Shown here: piece by piece, positions 10,804-22,804 of the stretch
Numbering within the stretch: position 1 is the first letter of the stretch
Layout: the number at the start of each line of letters is the position of its first letter
Assembly: GCF_937616625.2 (NCBI RefSeq)
Contig: NC_065572.1
Location: 43,117,653-43,181,652, forward strand
From: Mercurialis annua
Lineage: Eukaryota > Streptophyta > Magnoliopsida > Malpighiales > Euphorbiaceae
Length of the DNA: 64,000 bases
Direction: 5' to 3'
Notes under the pieces: generated by a model
The model's database searches: none
What the model was told of the DNA's origin: nothing
Seen by the model: the letters and a program-made list of their open reading frames with translations, nothing else
Translations under genes and position numbers: made by a program

Positions 10804-13790
10804 CGATTTATATGCTTTGTGTATTTGTGTTTATGTGGTTGAATTACTGTATATATATGTTTGTTGCATTGCATAATAGAGTTTAATAATTAGGATATAC
10901 CTATAGGATAATACTTCAGATAGCGAAAATCTATAGGAAGAGATGTCGCCGGTGACGTACCTAATAAAAGAACATATAAACATGATTTACGATAACAATC
11001 ATATAATAAACAATACATAATACATTATCGCGAACGTGATTCCTATATTACGTTCTAGAAGTCGTAAAGGAAAAGATGGGCTACTAAAAAGGGAATCAAT
11101 GTAGAACATCGGTACCTGCGTTTGTATATAACATGATACAGTGTATCGAAGCAGTGGATGTAGTGATTACAACAATAGGGAACTTTGACTCGAATTGAGT
11201 AATCGGAGATATGGAAAAAGAGGTGATATGACAGAAGAATAGTCAGGGAAAACGACAGTAGGTGACATCAATATAAAAATTTGAAATGTAATGAATAATA
11301 ATAAAGAAAGCCGTTAATAGTCGCATAGTGTACAAACTGGGATAAACTTATGTTTTACGAAAAGTATGATTTTTTTTAAGATTTTTCAAAATACAATTGT
11401 GCTCAGTCATCGTATATGACATCGCATAATCACGATAGGACTGCATAAAAGAATGATTTTCAAAATCTTAGATCATGCATCATATCTTTACAAAGATAAA
11501 GAAAATGCAATTTTGAGCAACCCTTTAGTGATGAGAGGTGTCATCACTCTGAGCTACAATTGTATGGACGATTTCAAATGATTTATGAAAAGTAGTTTAA
11601 AAAAGCTGGCCAGCCAAAGGATGTTTTGAAATCTTTGTGTTCAGTAAGTGAACTCAGATGTGAAACTCTGGATCGGATAATAAACGATTCTTAATAAATG
11701 AGGATAATACTTGTAAAAGAAATCCCAATAACGGAATTAAGCCATGTTAACGATTAATTACAACAAAGCTAACGAGGCTAAGGTAAAATGCAAATAAGGA
11801 GTTATCGCCGGAGAGCATACGCAGTCAAGGTGCGATGCATTGGCAATGCCTGAGGATACAATATATGTCCTCATGTTAGAACAAAGGATGAAATGACATA
11901 GAGTCATGTTAGACAAAAGAAAGGAAGTAAAGGATACGAAACGACGGAGAAGACGATCTTGTACGGTGTGAAGGTTCAAAGTTAGATGGATCAAGAGATA
12001 AACGATGTTATATGACTGATATCAAGTGAAGCTACTCACATCAGTATTAGAATTATGAGTGCGTTAACAGAAAGGGGAAAAGTAAAAGAGAAGAACCCCA
12101 GTATAAAGATAAAGACTACGTATATAGACATACGTATCAGTAAATGTAAGAATGGGGAAGAACATGGAAGAAAGTATGATAGAAAATGCATGTATTCCCG
12201 AAATCTAGCAAGATGATTAGAAAAGTGGAAAGTTCTAGAAATATATTAGAAGGATTGTCGGAATAGAGCAGTAGTAATAAAGATGTTATAAACGGGGAGA
12301 AGACGTAATGGATATAATAAATAAACAATAAGACGATACTTCATTGCTATTGGACAGATAGGAGTGTACTATATATAGGAAGCCACAATGTCATAAGGAC
12401 GAAAGTCGGTATTAATACAAAAAAGGCTAAATTCCTTAAGACAATTAAAGCTACGTTATAAGGACTAAAGAGGCATAAGGTGCATAGGATAACAAAATTG
12501 AAACTATTCACTAATTTGGGAATTACAAAGTCAAGTACAATCTAAATGTTTAGAATAATCGGAAGACATTTTAAGAAGTAGATGAAAGACATAATAAAGA
12601 TAAACTAAGGAACGATCACCATTAGTGCTAAGATAATATTTTGAAGAGTGAAACTATTCGAAAGTAAAAAAGTAGAAGTATAAGATGAAAGAGAAAGTTG
12701 TTTATATAGTGAGAAGGAATTATGATAGAGGAAGTGATGAAAACCTATAGGATTTTCGGATTTAGGAAAACTTAAGTACAAAAGAAGATAAGTTATTAAA
12801 GATCTATTAAATCAGTTAAAGATTAAAGGTAATGATGAAGTTACGCGAAAGTTAGTTAGTAATAAGAATTCTTAAGAAAGCTAGATGTTAAGAAACATAT
12901 GAAATTCTTATGAGATCAACGTAAATAAGGAATCGTGAAGTAAAGGAAAGACAACTTTGACTGATAAGTCAATAAGAGACTCGAAACGATCTTTAAAGGA
13001 GCAACTAGAGGGAAGTAAAGAGGATAAGAATACGGATAGTATCAGCAAATAAAAACAACTGTACAAGCTACACGATCGAAAGTAATGTGAAGCAGCACGT
13101 TTAAGGCAATGGTAAAGGCTGAAGGATCACGAACAACAACACGACACGAAGTTCACAGTAGCAAAAAGGAAGGGAAAAAGAAGACGAAAGGTAATAGAAG
13201 GTATATCGAACTTAACTTCTATAAGAAAGAGCGATTATGGTAGACGGAGTATAACCCAAAAAGGGATGATTAAAAGAAGCTAAATGTCTAAAAGTGAAAG
13301 AAAGAGAAGTAAGAAATAGAGTTAACAACTTAAGAAAGGAAGAAGATAAGGGAGGATGACAGTAAGGATATGGTCATAAACTTACCACTATATAAGCAAA
13401 TGCTCATAAATGTATGAGTAAAGCAAATGTTTCATCAAGAGAGAAGTACTAAATCGATGAGATACTAATCAAAAGATTATACGACGCTAAGGATAATTTG
13501 AGGAAAGATCCTGACTAAAAGGGCAGTGATGCAAGGATTGCGATATCAAAGATACATCTAAGGTGACGCTACTTTGAGAAGATTCTCAGCTACGCGATGG
13601 CAAGGAGATACTATAAGCAGAATAGATAATCGATTAACAATAAGTACAAAATCACAGCTATAGGTGAAGAGCTAAGAGTTAAAGTAAAAGAAGAAACTAT
13701 GACTGACGCGTAGTAATGGACGTCAAGAAAAGCATAAGTAAAATTTTAAAGTTTCAACAAGTCTTATGAAAATTCGAGGACGAATTTTTA
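10804..13790 (+). mobile_element. Element A interior, non-coding and purine-rich
   Basis: About 3 kb between the gag-like frame and the polypurine tract. The plus strand is clearly rich in A and G, most obviously at 12100-13700. I find no protease, RT, RNase H or integrase motif in any frame. The open frames that occur here, such as 11758-11994 and 12137-12328 on the minus strand, look like by-products of this skew. Scattered words match the interior of element C (GATGAGAGNNGTCATCAC near 11531 and 25053; GGCCAGCCAAAGG near 11608 and 28571). That suggests a shared non-autonomous (LARD-like) ancestor or a heavily decayed pol. Confidence 0.6.
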
Positions 13791-13804
13791 TAAGGGGGGA
13801 AGAA
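13791..13804 (+). promoter_or_regulatory. Polypurine tract, element A
   Basis: TAAGGGGGGAAGAA ends directly at the LTR start TGTAATACCCC, the expected place for second-strand priming. Just upstream (13771-13786) is AATTCGAGGACGAATT, a 6-bp inverted repeat also found before the tract of element C. Confidence 0.85.
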
Positions 13805-14646
13805 TGTAATACCCCAAAAGATTAAATTATCTAATTGGACCACGTGTCCAGTTTTGAGTTGCCGGAATGGTAATATCGTAAAAATTTTCGAGGAATCAAG
13901 ATAAATAAACTTCAAGTAGGTCAGTTTCGAGAAGTTAACGACGAGGTACTTAATATTATATCCTAGTTGGAAAGTAGGAATTGGAATTAAAGGAAAAATG
14001 TCAAGAAATATTCCAAAATGAAGTTCAGGGACTAATGTGGTAATTTAACCACTATGTTTCGAAAATAGAAATTTATAAATTTTAACGGAAAAATATTTAT
14101 ATCGGATTCGTATTATTTATTGGATATAAATAATATGTATAGGGTGTAATTCAAGTGTTTAGTTAATTTAGTTATGGACTAAATTGTATAAAATAAAAGT
14201 TTGAAATATAAGTTGTAACAAATAAACAAAACAAGGGTTAAAGAAGCACTTTAACCTTAATATATAAGGTTATGTTTATGAATAATGAAATCAGAAGAAG
14301 AAGAGAGAAAGGCTCCAGAAACTTCGTTCACCGATCGAATATCATCGTTTCGCCGCTGTTTCTCCGTTCAACGTCCGATTCGAGCGATTTTCGCGTCAAT
14401 CTCTTCAGAATCTCGTCCTCTATCAATATCAAGCTTTGTTTTAAAGTAAGGCTTCGAGAATTTTGGTTAAAATTCGAAATATATGGCCGTTTTGGTGAAT
14501 TTTGCGTATTAGGATTGAATTTGACGTTTTTGAGGTTATTTTGACGTTTTGGTGAAAACGGAGTTACGGGTTTTGAATAGGAAAGTGTTATAAGCATGAC
14601 GGAATGGACGAAAAGCCCCGGAAATCGATTTTTTGGGGGCTGCACT

Positions 14647-14726
14647 CGGTGTGCGATCGCACACCGAAGTGTGCGAACGCACACCGAAGTGTGCGAACGC
14701 ACACTACACTGTGCGGACGCACAGTG
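14647..14726. repeat. Palindrome array in LTR A
   Basis: Four 16-20 bp palindromes in a row: a perfect 20-mer CGGTGTGCGATCGCACACCG (14647-14666), two GTGTGCGAACGCACAC copies (14669-14684 and 14689-14704) and CACTGTGCGGACGCACAGTG (14707-14726). A weaker fifth follows. Equivalent arrays are in LTRs C, E and F. Confidence 0.9.
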
Positions 14727-16108
14727 CCCTTGTGCGCCGCATAGTGGGTCCATGCGGACCAAAATGGGATTTTAGCCCTAATTGAGCGGGATATCAATAT
14801 TTTTGAATATTAGACACTAAAAACGATTAAGAACCCCGATAATTTAAAAGTAAAGTTTTAGCTCGACGTTTTCGATAATTAAAGATAACGAGAAACGTTA
14901 AGAGTGTTATATGATTTTCGAATACGAGAAATAGAGTTCGGTATATCGTGAATACAATAAAGGAATATCGAGTTCACGAATAATATTAAAAATGAAACTA
15001 AACCCTAGAAGTTGAAAGTACTATACGTAAAACACGCGATTCACGTCTAATTATTAAACGTTAATTATTATGTATCAGACGTGTAAGCGAGCAAAGAGGT
15101 CAGTAGACGTGGGATCGCGAGAGCATATCATTTCATCGATCACGTCATTGATTGGATTGCAGTTTTTGTGAGTTGCACTTTACTTTCGCGTATTATATAT
15201 ATATTAAAGTTATTTTACATAGATATGTATATTGTTTATACGCATCGCATGATATATGTTTCTATCGAATTTATATACGAGAGACCAGTATGCAATCCAA
15301 AGAAACTAGCTACCTATTGGATGTCAGTAGGCTGTGTGATCACCAGTATCGAGTCGGTATAGCGTGTTTGCATTTGAGAAATGATATGATATATACATGT
15401 ATGATATGATATGAATATGAATTTCGAAGTTGGATAATGAATTCGATACGAGTGAGTACTTGGCTATGATGTAGTCTGGAGTCCCCGTATCTAGTGAGTT
15501 GGACTCACACTTTAGGATTAAGAATTGGGTCGCGATCGACGAGGCAGAGTGTGAATACTCCCGGGTCGGACCAATTGGATCAGTATGATATGATCATTCG
15601 AAAGTTGTGTCGCATGCTAGTATATTAGTTTCGGACGGATCAAATACATGTTTATATATATTACTTTTATATTATTGTTTTATTGTAATGCGATGCTATA
15701 TTTTATAATAATATCGTTAGTTAAAATGTAAACTCACTCAGTATTTTTCCAAAACTGACCCCTCACATTTGATGTCTTTCAGGTTCTTAGCATCTGGCCC
15801 TAGTTAGAAGACAGTTTTGGAATCCAGAAGTCAGCTATATATGCATAGTCCTCAGACTTCTGTGAGTGCTGCAGTAGTGGTCCAGTGTTGACAGAGTTGT
15901 AGCTTAGACAGCTGTACATTTTGACTGTACATAACACTTGCTGTCTTGTTTATATTTTTGTAGGTTACATGTATTATATTTTGTTCACGGCACCAGATGC
16001 CGGTGATATGTCTAATACACTAACTTATGTATATAGTACCGCGAGGCCAGTTCGAACCAGGTAAGGTAGCAAAAGCCCGCGAGGTTTTGAACAGTTAGTG
16101 TAAATATT

Positions 16109-16110
<2 letters not shown>

Positions 16111-16147
<37 letters not shown>
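16111..16147. repeat. (TG)n(TA)n microsatellite in LTR A
   Basis: Short TG run followed by alternating TA, the 3' LTR counterpart of the tract at 9551-9591. Confidence 0.9.
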
Positions 16148-16150
<3 letters not shown>

Positions 16151-16291
16151 GTATATTTGCTTCCGTTGTGTTGTGGTATTTGTTTATTATTTGCGAAAAA
16201 TTTATAGTGGTTTGAGGCTTGCTACGGGTTCCAGAGCTACCACTCCCGTTCCCTAGCGCCGGTTACGGCTCAATTATTTTGGGTCGTGACA

Positions 16292-17629
16292 GTCATAGTC
16301 CTTCAGTATCTCTAACCACCTCCTCTGTCTAAGATTCAACTCTCGCTGATCAAAGATGTACTTCAGACTCTTGTGATCAGTGAATATCTCACAAGTAGCA
16401 CCATACAAGTAATGCCTCCAAATATTTAGCGCAAAAACCACAGCTGCCAACTCTAAATCATGAGTAGGGTAATTTACCTTATGCATCTTCAACTGACGGG
16501 AAGCATAGGCAATCACATGTCTATGGTGCATCAGCACGCAACCCAAACCAATCCGAGACGCATCACAATACACTATGAAACCGTCAATGCCATAGGGCAA
16601 TGCCAAAACAGGAGCTGTAGTCAAAATCTCCTTGAGATTCTCAAAGCTCGCCGCGCACTTGTCAGTCCACTCAAATTTAACCCCCTTCTGTGTCAGTTTA
16701 GTCAACGGTGCAGATATTCGAGAAACATCTTGCACGTACCGACGGTAATAACCAACTAAACTAAGAAAACTCCTGATCTCGGTAATTGACCTCGGCCTCT
16801 GCCAATCCATAACCGCCTAAATCTTCTTTGGATCAACCTTGATCCCATCATTCGACACCACGTGACCTAGAAAGATAACCTGATCCAGCCAGAACTCACA
16901 TTTTGAGAACTTAACATACAACTGATGATCACGCAACGTCTGTAGTATAGTCCTCACATGGTAAGCATGCTCCTCCTCACTTCGAGAATAGATCAAAATG
17001 TCATCAATGAAAACAATAACAAATTTATCCAGAAACGGCTTGAACACTCTGTTCATCATATCCATGAACGCCGCTGGTGCGTTAGTCCGACCAAAGGACA
17101 TAACCAGAAACTCAAAATGTCCATAACGCGTCCGAAAAGCAGTCTTAGGCACATCTACATCACGGATCCAAAGTTGATGATACCCAGACCTCAAGTCAAT
17201 CTTGGAAAAACATTTCGCACCCTGCAAATTGTCAAACAAATCATCGATGAGAGGAAGAGGATATCTGTTCTTGACAGTAGCCTTGTTCAACTGTCTGTAG
17301 TCGATACACAGTCGAACAAAACCGTCTTTCTTCTTCACAAACAGAACTGGAGCACCCCATATAGAAGTATTCGGTCTGATGAACCCACTACCCAACAACT
17401 CTTGTAACTGGTACTTCAACTCCTTCAACTCTACAAGAGCTATCCGATACGGTGGTATCGAAATCGGAGCTATTCCAGAAACCACGTCACTGCAAAACTC
17501 AATATCACGATCAGGTGGTAATCCAAGCAATTCCTCTGGAAACACATCTATGAACTCACTGACAATTGGTACACTATGCATATCACTTCCGCTTCCACAT
17601 CTCGAACCACAACAAGAAAACCCTGGCAA
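16292..17629 (-). pseudogene. pol: Element B Ty3/gypsy reverse transcriptase and RNase H, truncated
   Basis: Minus-strand pol of an LTR retrotransposon. Reading from 17629 down, the RT shows [43 protein letters not shown], the catalytic FIDDIL box and [19 protein letters not shown] single stop at 16817-16819 interrupts the same frame, which goes on through the thumb ([13 protein letters not shown]) to RNase H. RNase H has its acidic residues in place ([27 protein letters not shown]). One oddity is [12 protein letters not shown], where the family usually has MPFGLTNAPA. The sequence is cut at 16291/16292 by the end of LTR A, so connection, integrase and any chromodomain are missing. The motif wording is closest to Tekay/Del chromoviruses, an inference from memory of the family. 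Confidence 0.93.
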
Positions 17630-18126
17630 CCCTTGCCTAACATCCGCTTTGCCTTGATGGCGGAAATCATATTCCTAGGTGTCTCCGCCTTTTCTCCCTG
17701 AAAGGAAAAAAGTAGATAACCTGGAATCCTAAACACACCTGACTTCCCTCAACAGTCAATAGAAGCATAATGGCTCGACAGCCAATCCATCCCCAAAATC
17801 ACGTCAAAAGAAAGCATGTCAAGAAAAATCAAATCAGCACCTAACTCTCTACCATGTATAACAACAGGACAAGAAGGATAAATGACATCCACCTCTACAC
17901 CCGCATCAAATAATACCAAAGCATCAGTAAAAGAAATCGGAATGGTACCTTGCACCACGTCATTTGATGCACGCGCATCCTGAGGAGGAAGTGCAAACAC
18001 TCTGGCCTGACCCTGCGGCTGCTGCTTCGAACTCTGCCCAGTACCATAACTGTTGGAACCTCTGCCACCGTTACCACGGCCACCAAAATCTCTGCCACCA
18101 GAACCACGGCCCACGCTGGACACCAA
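17548..18126 (-). pseudogene. pol: Element B protease and protease-RT linker
   Basis: The frame from 18126 carries the retroviral-type aspartic protease. LFDAGVEVDVIYPSC holds the active-site aspartate, but the usual D-S/T-G is D-A-G. It is followed by VILGMDWLSSHYASIDC, the conserved second half of Ty3 proteases. A stop lies at 17749. The same frame continues as a linker ([20 protein letters not shown]) down to 17548, while the RT downstream is in another frame, so at least one frameshift lies between them. Upstream is a glycine/arginine-rich stretch. The protein would release Gag and Pol from the polyprotein, but this copy cannot be functional. Confidence 0.85.
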
Positions 18127-18175
18127 AAGATGCTGCAGGCTGAGAATATCCTATAGACGGAGTAAACGCAGGTCT

Positions 18176-19509
18176 CTATTGCTGGTAAGACGACTGCGCT
18201 ACACTAGCATTAGACATCTGCTTCCTAGATGTCAGACACTCCCTGGAGAAATGACCCGGACGGCCACAAGTAAAACAAACTCCTGGAGCTAACTGGCACT
18301 GACCAAAATGCCTACGACTGCAATTCTGGCAGAATGGAAGGTTAGATCCTTCACTGTACCCGCGTCCTGAACCACGGTTATTTCCACTGCTGCTAGAACT
18401 GTACGGAGCACTCCTAGCACTATGCCTCCCCTTGCTGTGCGTACGTCGACTCCCCCTATTAGCCTGAGAAGAACCCCTGTAATAGTTTACACTACCATGC
18501 TGCGCTGGGGCCTGCTGCCCCCCAGTAGGAAGATCACTCTTTCCCTTCTTTGCCTGGAAGGGATCAGAAATCGTCCCAAACTGAATCAATGAGCTCTCTA
18601 GCAGACGAGCACTATCTACTACTCGAGAGAACTCCCTATCTGTCCCTATCAGCAAAGAGACAAAGTCCGAGCCTAAGAATCTAACATAGCTGTCATTCAC
18701 CCGCCCTTGATCACCCTGTAGATTTGTTGCGAAACGACCCAAACGAACAAACTCAGTAGTATAATATGTCACTGATCTATCCCCTTAGTGAAATGTAGCA
18801 GCTTTTCTCTGAAGCTCTCAGTAATAGAGAAGGGTAGATAAAAGTCTCTGAACTTGACCACAAACTCAGCCCAAAGTTATCGTAGCCATCTCTGGTTTGA
18901 TAGCATCGCGATACCAGTCCTTGGTTGGACCCTTCGGTGACATCCCCACAAGCATCACTGATTGACGATCAATAGCCTAAATCCTCTGACTGTTGTACTC
19001 AAACTCCTCCAAAAAGTCAAGAGAATCTCCACTACAATCAAATGAAGTTGGAGTCAACTTCATGTAGCTCATCACCACCTCTTTGTCTGTCAGAACATGG
19101 TCGACACCAGCAAGTCCACCAATACCAACTACAGCACTAGCCTGAGGTTGTGTTGCTGCGCTAACTGACCCAGTACCGTACACTGATTTTACAAAAGATC
19201 CTGCTTTTTCTGCATCTTGACAATCCCAGCTAAGAAAGTAGTGAAGTCGAACGCCTGCATGTTCGGTGCCTGCTGCACATCTGGTACCTGTTGCACTCTT
19301 GGTGCCTGAACTCCTGCTGCAACACGTCCCCTACCTCTAGCTCTGCCAGCACCAGCTCCTCTACCTCTACCAACACCTTTACCTCGACCACGTCCAGCAT
19401 TAGCCTGAACCGGTGCTACATTCTGATCGACTTCCATGGAAATCGCATTATCGGCCTCAGCGTCTTGCTCTGCCGGAGCACGAGCACGAGTACGAACAAC
19501 GTTGTTCAT
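18176..19509 (-). pseudogene. gag: Element B gag with two zinc knuckles, frameshifted
   Basis: Starts with ATG at 19509, about 330 bases after the primer binding site. The first block (19509-19189) is rich in A, R and G (GRGRGKGVGRGRGAGAG). A frameshift leads to SYMKLTPTSFDCSGDSLDFL (19183-18977), the start of the capsid-like Gag domain. An in-frame stop at 18977 and a disturbed stretch follow. The frame from 18772 to 18176 ends in CQNCSRRHFGQC followed closely by CFTCGRPGHFSREC, the second a canonical CX2CX4HX4C zinc knuckle. This double-cysteine arrangement is familiar from Tekay-type chromoviruses. Gag would package element RNA. This copy is dead through at least one frameshift and stops. 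Confidence 0.9.
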
Positions 19510-19835
19510 ATCCTAAGGATTGAACAAGAACAATTTAAATAACACATAAATTTCATACCCAAGTACGAAACAAAGCAATTAACAAATAAGATTTTCCGAG
19601 AAATCAGCAACATTACATGTTCACCCAAGTGAAATAACATTAACAATTATAAGCATCAAATCAACATAATATGACTGACTCGACGCAATCCTATTGGTGT
19701 AGGCAGAATGTTTTAAAATCTAAAGATGAAGTTTCAAGACAAGACATGAACCTATATCCGCAGTAGTTCCTAAAACACAACAATATTTAATAGAGTAAAC
19801 ACATAGCATGCAAATGGCCTTGGTTTGAAACCAAA
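19510..19835 (-). other. Element B untranslated leader
   Basis: About 325 bases between the primer binding site and the gag start, on the minus strand. I see no open frame or strong structure here. Confidence 0.6.
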
Positions 19836-19847
19836 GCTCTGATACCA
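19836..19847 (-). promoter_or_regulatory. Primer binding site, element B
   Basis: On the minus strand TGGTATCAGAGC, four bases from the LTR end GTGACA. Complementary to plant initiator tRNA-Met. It shows that the LTR at 19852-22804 is the 5' LTR of the gag-pol at 16292-19509. Confidence 0.92.
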
Positions 19848-19851
19848 AGAT

Positions 19852-22804
19852 TGTCACGACCCATTTTCATGAATCGTGATCGGCGCTAGGGCATGGGTAA
19901 TGTAGTACCAACACCCGTAGCCAGCCTTCCTTATATCATACAATTCAAATAAACATGCATAAAACCAATGCTCGGGGGCAACCGAGACTTCAGCCTAGTT
20001 CTAGCAGTTTATGATATTCAACATGAAAGAAATCATGCTTATCCAATACTGAGTTATAATGAAGGCATAACATAAACCAGAGTAATAATGTAACATGCCA
20101 AGTGATAAATAATCCAGTCCAACCAATTCGACAGACAACTAGAATAAAATAAAGATGTCTAGTTACTACTACGGTCTAAGAATAAAACAGTTTCATAGTT
20201 TTACTAAAATAAATGGAGCCTCCGCAGAAACAAGAAACGGAGATCAGCTAACTCACTCAAATCATAACCCTGAAAAAATTGGGAGAGCAACGGGGTCAGA
20301 TATACTGAGATGAGTTTATATCACTATTTACATTTATTAAGTGGAAAACCTTTAAAAATGATTAAGACATTTAATAACGATATTAAGATTAATAGTTGGA
20401 ACCCTAATCCACAATTACTAACTATAACCATAATCCAATAGGTCTAGTCCCGACAGCTGAGCTATACCGAGTTACCACTGACCGCACTTAGTCCATATCC
20501 AGAGTCCCGAGAGCTGAGCTACACCGAGTTACTCTACTGGTCCCGAGAGCTATGCTCACACCGAGTTACAACATTTACACAAATACCTTACCCAGATCAA
20601 TACCGGTGCGTACGCAGTCCTAATGATGCCCATTAGGTTGCATGTTCCAACTAAGATCCATAATATAAATACAGTTCAAAATATACGTACAATATATATT
20701 TAATATTAAAATAACCATATACTTAATAAAGCGGTAAATAGTAAGTACAAACTCACTGCTTGCTAATCCACGTGATAAACTGGCAAGCAACTACTCCGGG
20801 TTCGTCTCCTAAGCACGAAAAGTCGACGGGTCTAAACAATATAAATAATTTTAAAAACTGACCCTAACTCTAGAGAGTACTAGACACCACATAGGACTAG
20901 CACAAATAACATGTCGAAATAAAACAAATCCAGAGCAACACAAACTACCCAAAATACCTAATAGGTAATAACGCACAATCAATACAAGTTTATTGAGTTC
21001 TTGTTTTAAAAATCCAATTTATAAATATTATTTAATAAACTTTAAATAATAAAAAATTTCCAAATAGTGGGTTAGTCGAGTTACCAATAACTACCAAACT
21101 AACCTCACTTGTCGGGTGACCCAAGTCTTACCCGACTCAAAATGTTTATCAAATATAAACCCGAGTTTATATTTATTAAGATAACTTGATAAAATAATAA
21201 ACCGTTAAAACAGAACTCAATAACTTCGAATTCAAGTAACCCGAGTTACAAACCAAAAATTTAATTAATTAATTAAATTTAAAAACGTTCAAGGGCTAAA
21301 TTGTAATTTAGCCAATTTCATGCCAAATTGATATTCGAAATTAAATATAATTATTTTTTGTTTATAATTCAAAATAAAATATATAAAGTTACTAACCATC
21401 AACTTAATCAAATAAGTTTTAAAAATCATTCAATGGCTAAATTGTAATTTAGCCAATTTTCTTGATATTTGAAAACAAATATAATTACCCGAGTAATTTT
21501 ATTAACTTAAGTTTGTAAAAACACTTATCGTTTACAATTTACCAATTTATAAATTAAAGCGAAAGTGAAAGTTATTATCAACCAAAATCAATAGTTAAAA
21601 ACTAGAAGGATTCATTTTGATTTAGCGAAAATAATTTGATGACCACAATGTCCATTTAGCCATCATCTTCATTTTAAACAAACAACTCCCTCCATTGTAC
21701 CAAGAAGTTACAGCAGCAACATTTAACCTTAAGCAGGAAGATTCAAACAACAAAGCAACATTAATCATCGAGAAACGACAACCTAGAAGCTAAAACAAAC
21801 CCTTAAGCATGATCCTAGGCATTATGTTTGATCTACACAACAACCACATAATGAACAAGAAACTGCAGAATTTATAGTGTGAATTCGACAAATCGAAACG
21901 GCAACAAACGGATAGATTTATCACAATACTATCAATTTATTTATGAATCACAACGTTCCTAAAGATCTAACATCATGAAATATAACAAGATCAAAGCAAA
22001 TCGAAAAGGAATGGATCGACAGTAATAAAAAAGCATGAAACAGTTTACATGAACAAACAATACGGTAAAACGACGGCGATTGAAACGATATCGATTGCGT
22101 ACTGTTTTGCGAAAACCAAATTGGGATACATAGAGACGTGAGTCTAGAATATTTGGAACGAAACGGAATTGGTTTCGATCTACAAACGAACAAGAACGAT
22201 CCAAATTACGGAAAGTCGTTTAAAAGCTAAAACTGAAATCAATGAAGAACAAACTTACGGATAGAACACCAAGGTTTTGGAGAGGATTGGCAGCGATTTA
22301 TCTCATAAAATTCACGAGTTTATGACGGCTAGGGTTGATGAATATGTGAAGAATGAAATTAGGCTTAGAATTGAATTAAATAGGATGAACGAAATTAACA
22401 TGTGCAACAAAAATAGGAGGTATGTGGTGCAGCTGCTGGTCTCGAACGAGACCAGCTATGTTGCACTGGTCTCGTTCGAGACTTAAGGGTCTCCAACAAA
22501 ACCAGTATCCTATCAATGATCTCGTTCGAGACCAAAGCTCTCAAACGAGACCGGATCCATTCAGCACAGGTCTCGTTCGAGACCTGTACTGGGTCGAGAG
22601 GGGGAATTGGATTTGGGCCAATTCCCTTGGATCTAAGGTAACCAATTTCTCTTGGGCCCAAAAAATAAGGAGACCAACCCAACTAGAGTCTAATCCTGAT
22701 TACAAGTTACTCAAACAAAAAATCAAGTCACAAATTCACAAGTGACCCGTAATTAATACCGGGAACTCATAACAATAAAAATAAAAAATTTACGGGATAT
22801 TTCA
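19852..22804 (-). mobile_element. Element B, complete 5' LTR (family II)
   Basis: 2953 bp on the minus strand, starting TGAAATATCCCG at 22804 and ending GGGTCGTGACA at 19852. It matches the LTR fragments of D over about 2 kb and has almost the same length as solo LTR G (2951 bp without its insert). Its start joins satellite at the same base of the same variant monomer as D does. The 3' LTR of this element is not in the window. Confidence 0.9.
22436..22582. repeat. Palindrome array in LTR B (GGTCTCG-NN-CGAGACC type)
   Basis: At least three inverted repeats with two-base centres: CTGGTCTCGAACGAGACCAG (22436-22455), CTGGTCTCGTTCGAGAC (from 22467), and ACAGGTCTCGTTCGAGACCTGT near 22566. Degenerate partners lie between them (ATCTCGTTCGAGACC near 22519; CTCAAACGAGACC near 22539). 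D keeps two related copies at 35876-35930. They share the CGAACG/CGTTCG centre with the arrays in family I LTRs. Confidence 0.85.

Larger units (their letters stand above)
13805..16291 (+). mobile_element. Element A, complete 3' LTR (family I)
   Basis: 2487 bp starting TGTAATACCCCAAAAG and ending GGGTCGTGACA. It resembles solo LTR E in its first 100 bases (shared GGACCACGTGTCCA), its palindrome array, its CTGACCCCTCAC segment and its end. Its right edge abuts reverse-oriented gypsy pol (element B) with no satellite between. The open frames inside it, for example 14272-14544 plus and 14328-14762 minus, are not supported as genes. Confidence 0.9.

Noticed and set aside
14328..14797. Minus-strand frames with cysteine/arginine/histidine-rich residues over the palindrome array
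   Set aside because: Produced by translating GTGTGCG palindromes. No counterpart is kept in the LTRs of E or F.
9456..16291. Element A as a complete retrotransposon
   Set aside because: The 5' LTR lacks about 2.2 kb including its TG end, and the two flanks are different sequences with no target duplication.
16460..17657. Plus-strand open frames at 16460-16759, 16958-17407 and 17379-17657
   Set aside because: Antisense shadows of the RT and RNase H of element B.
22277..22745. Overlapping open frames on both strands in LTR B
   Set aside because: They span the palindromes, are not kept in D, and resemble no protein.
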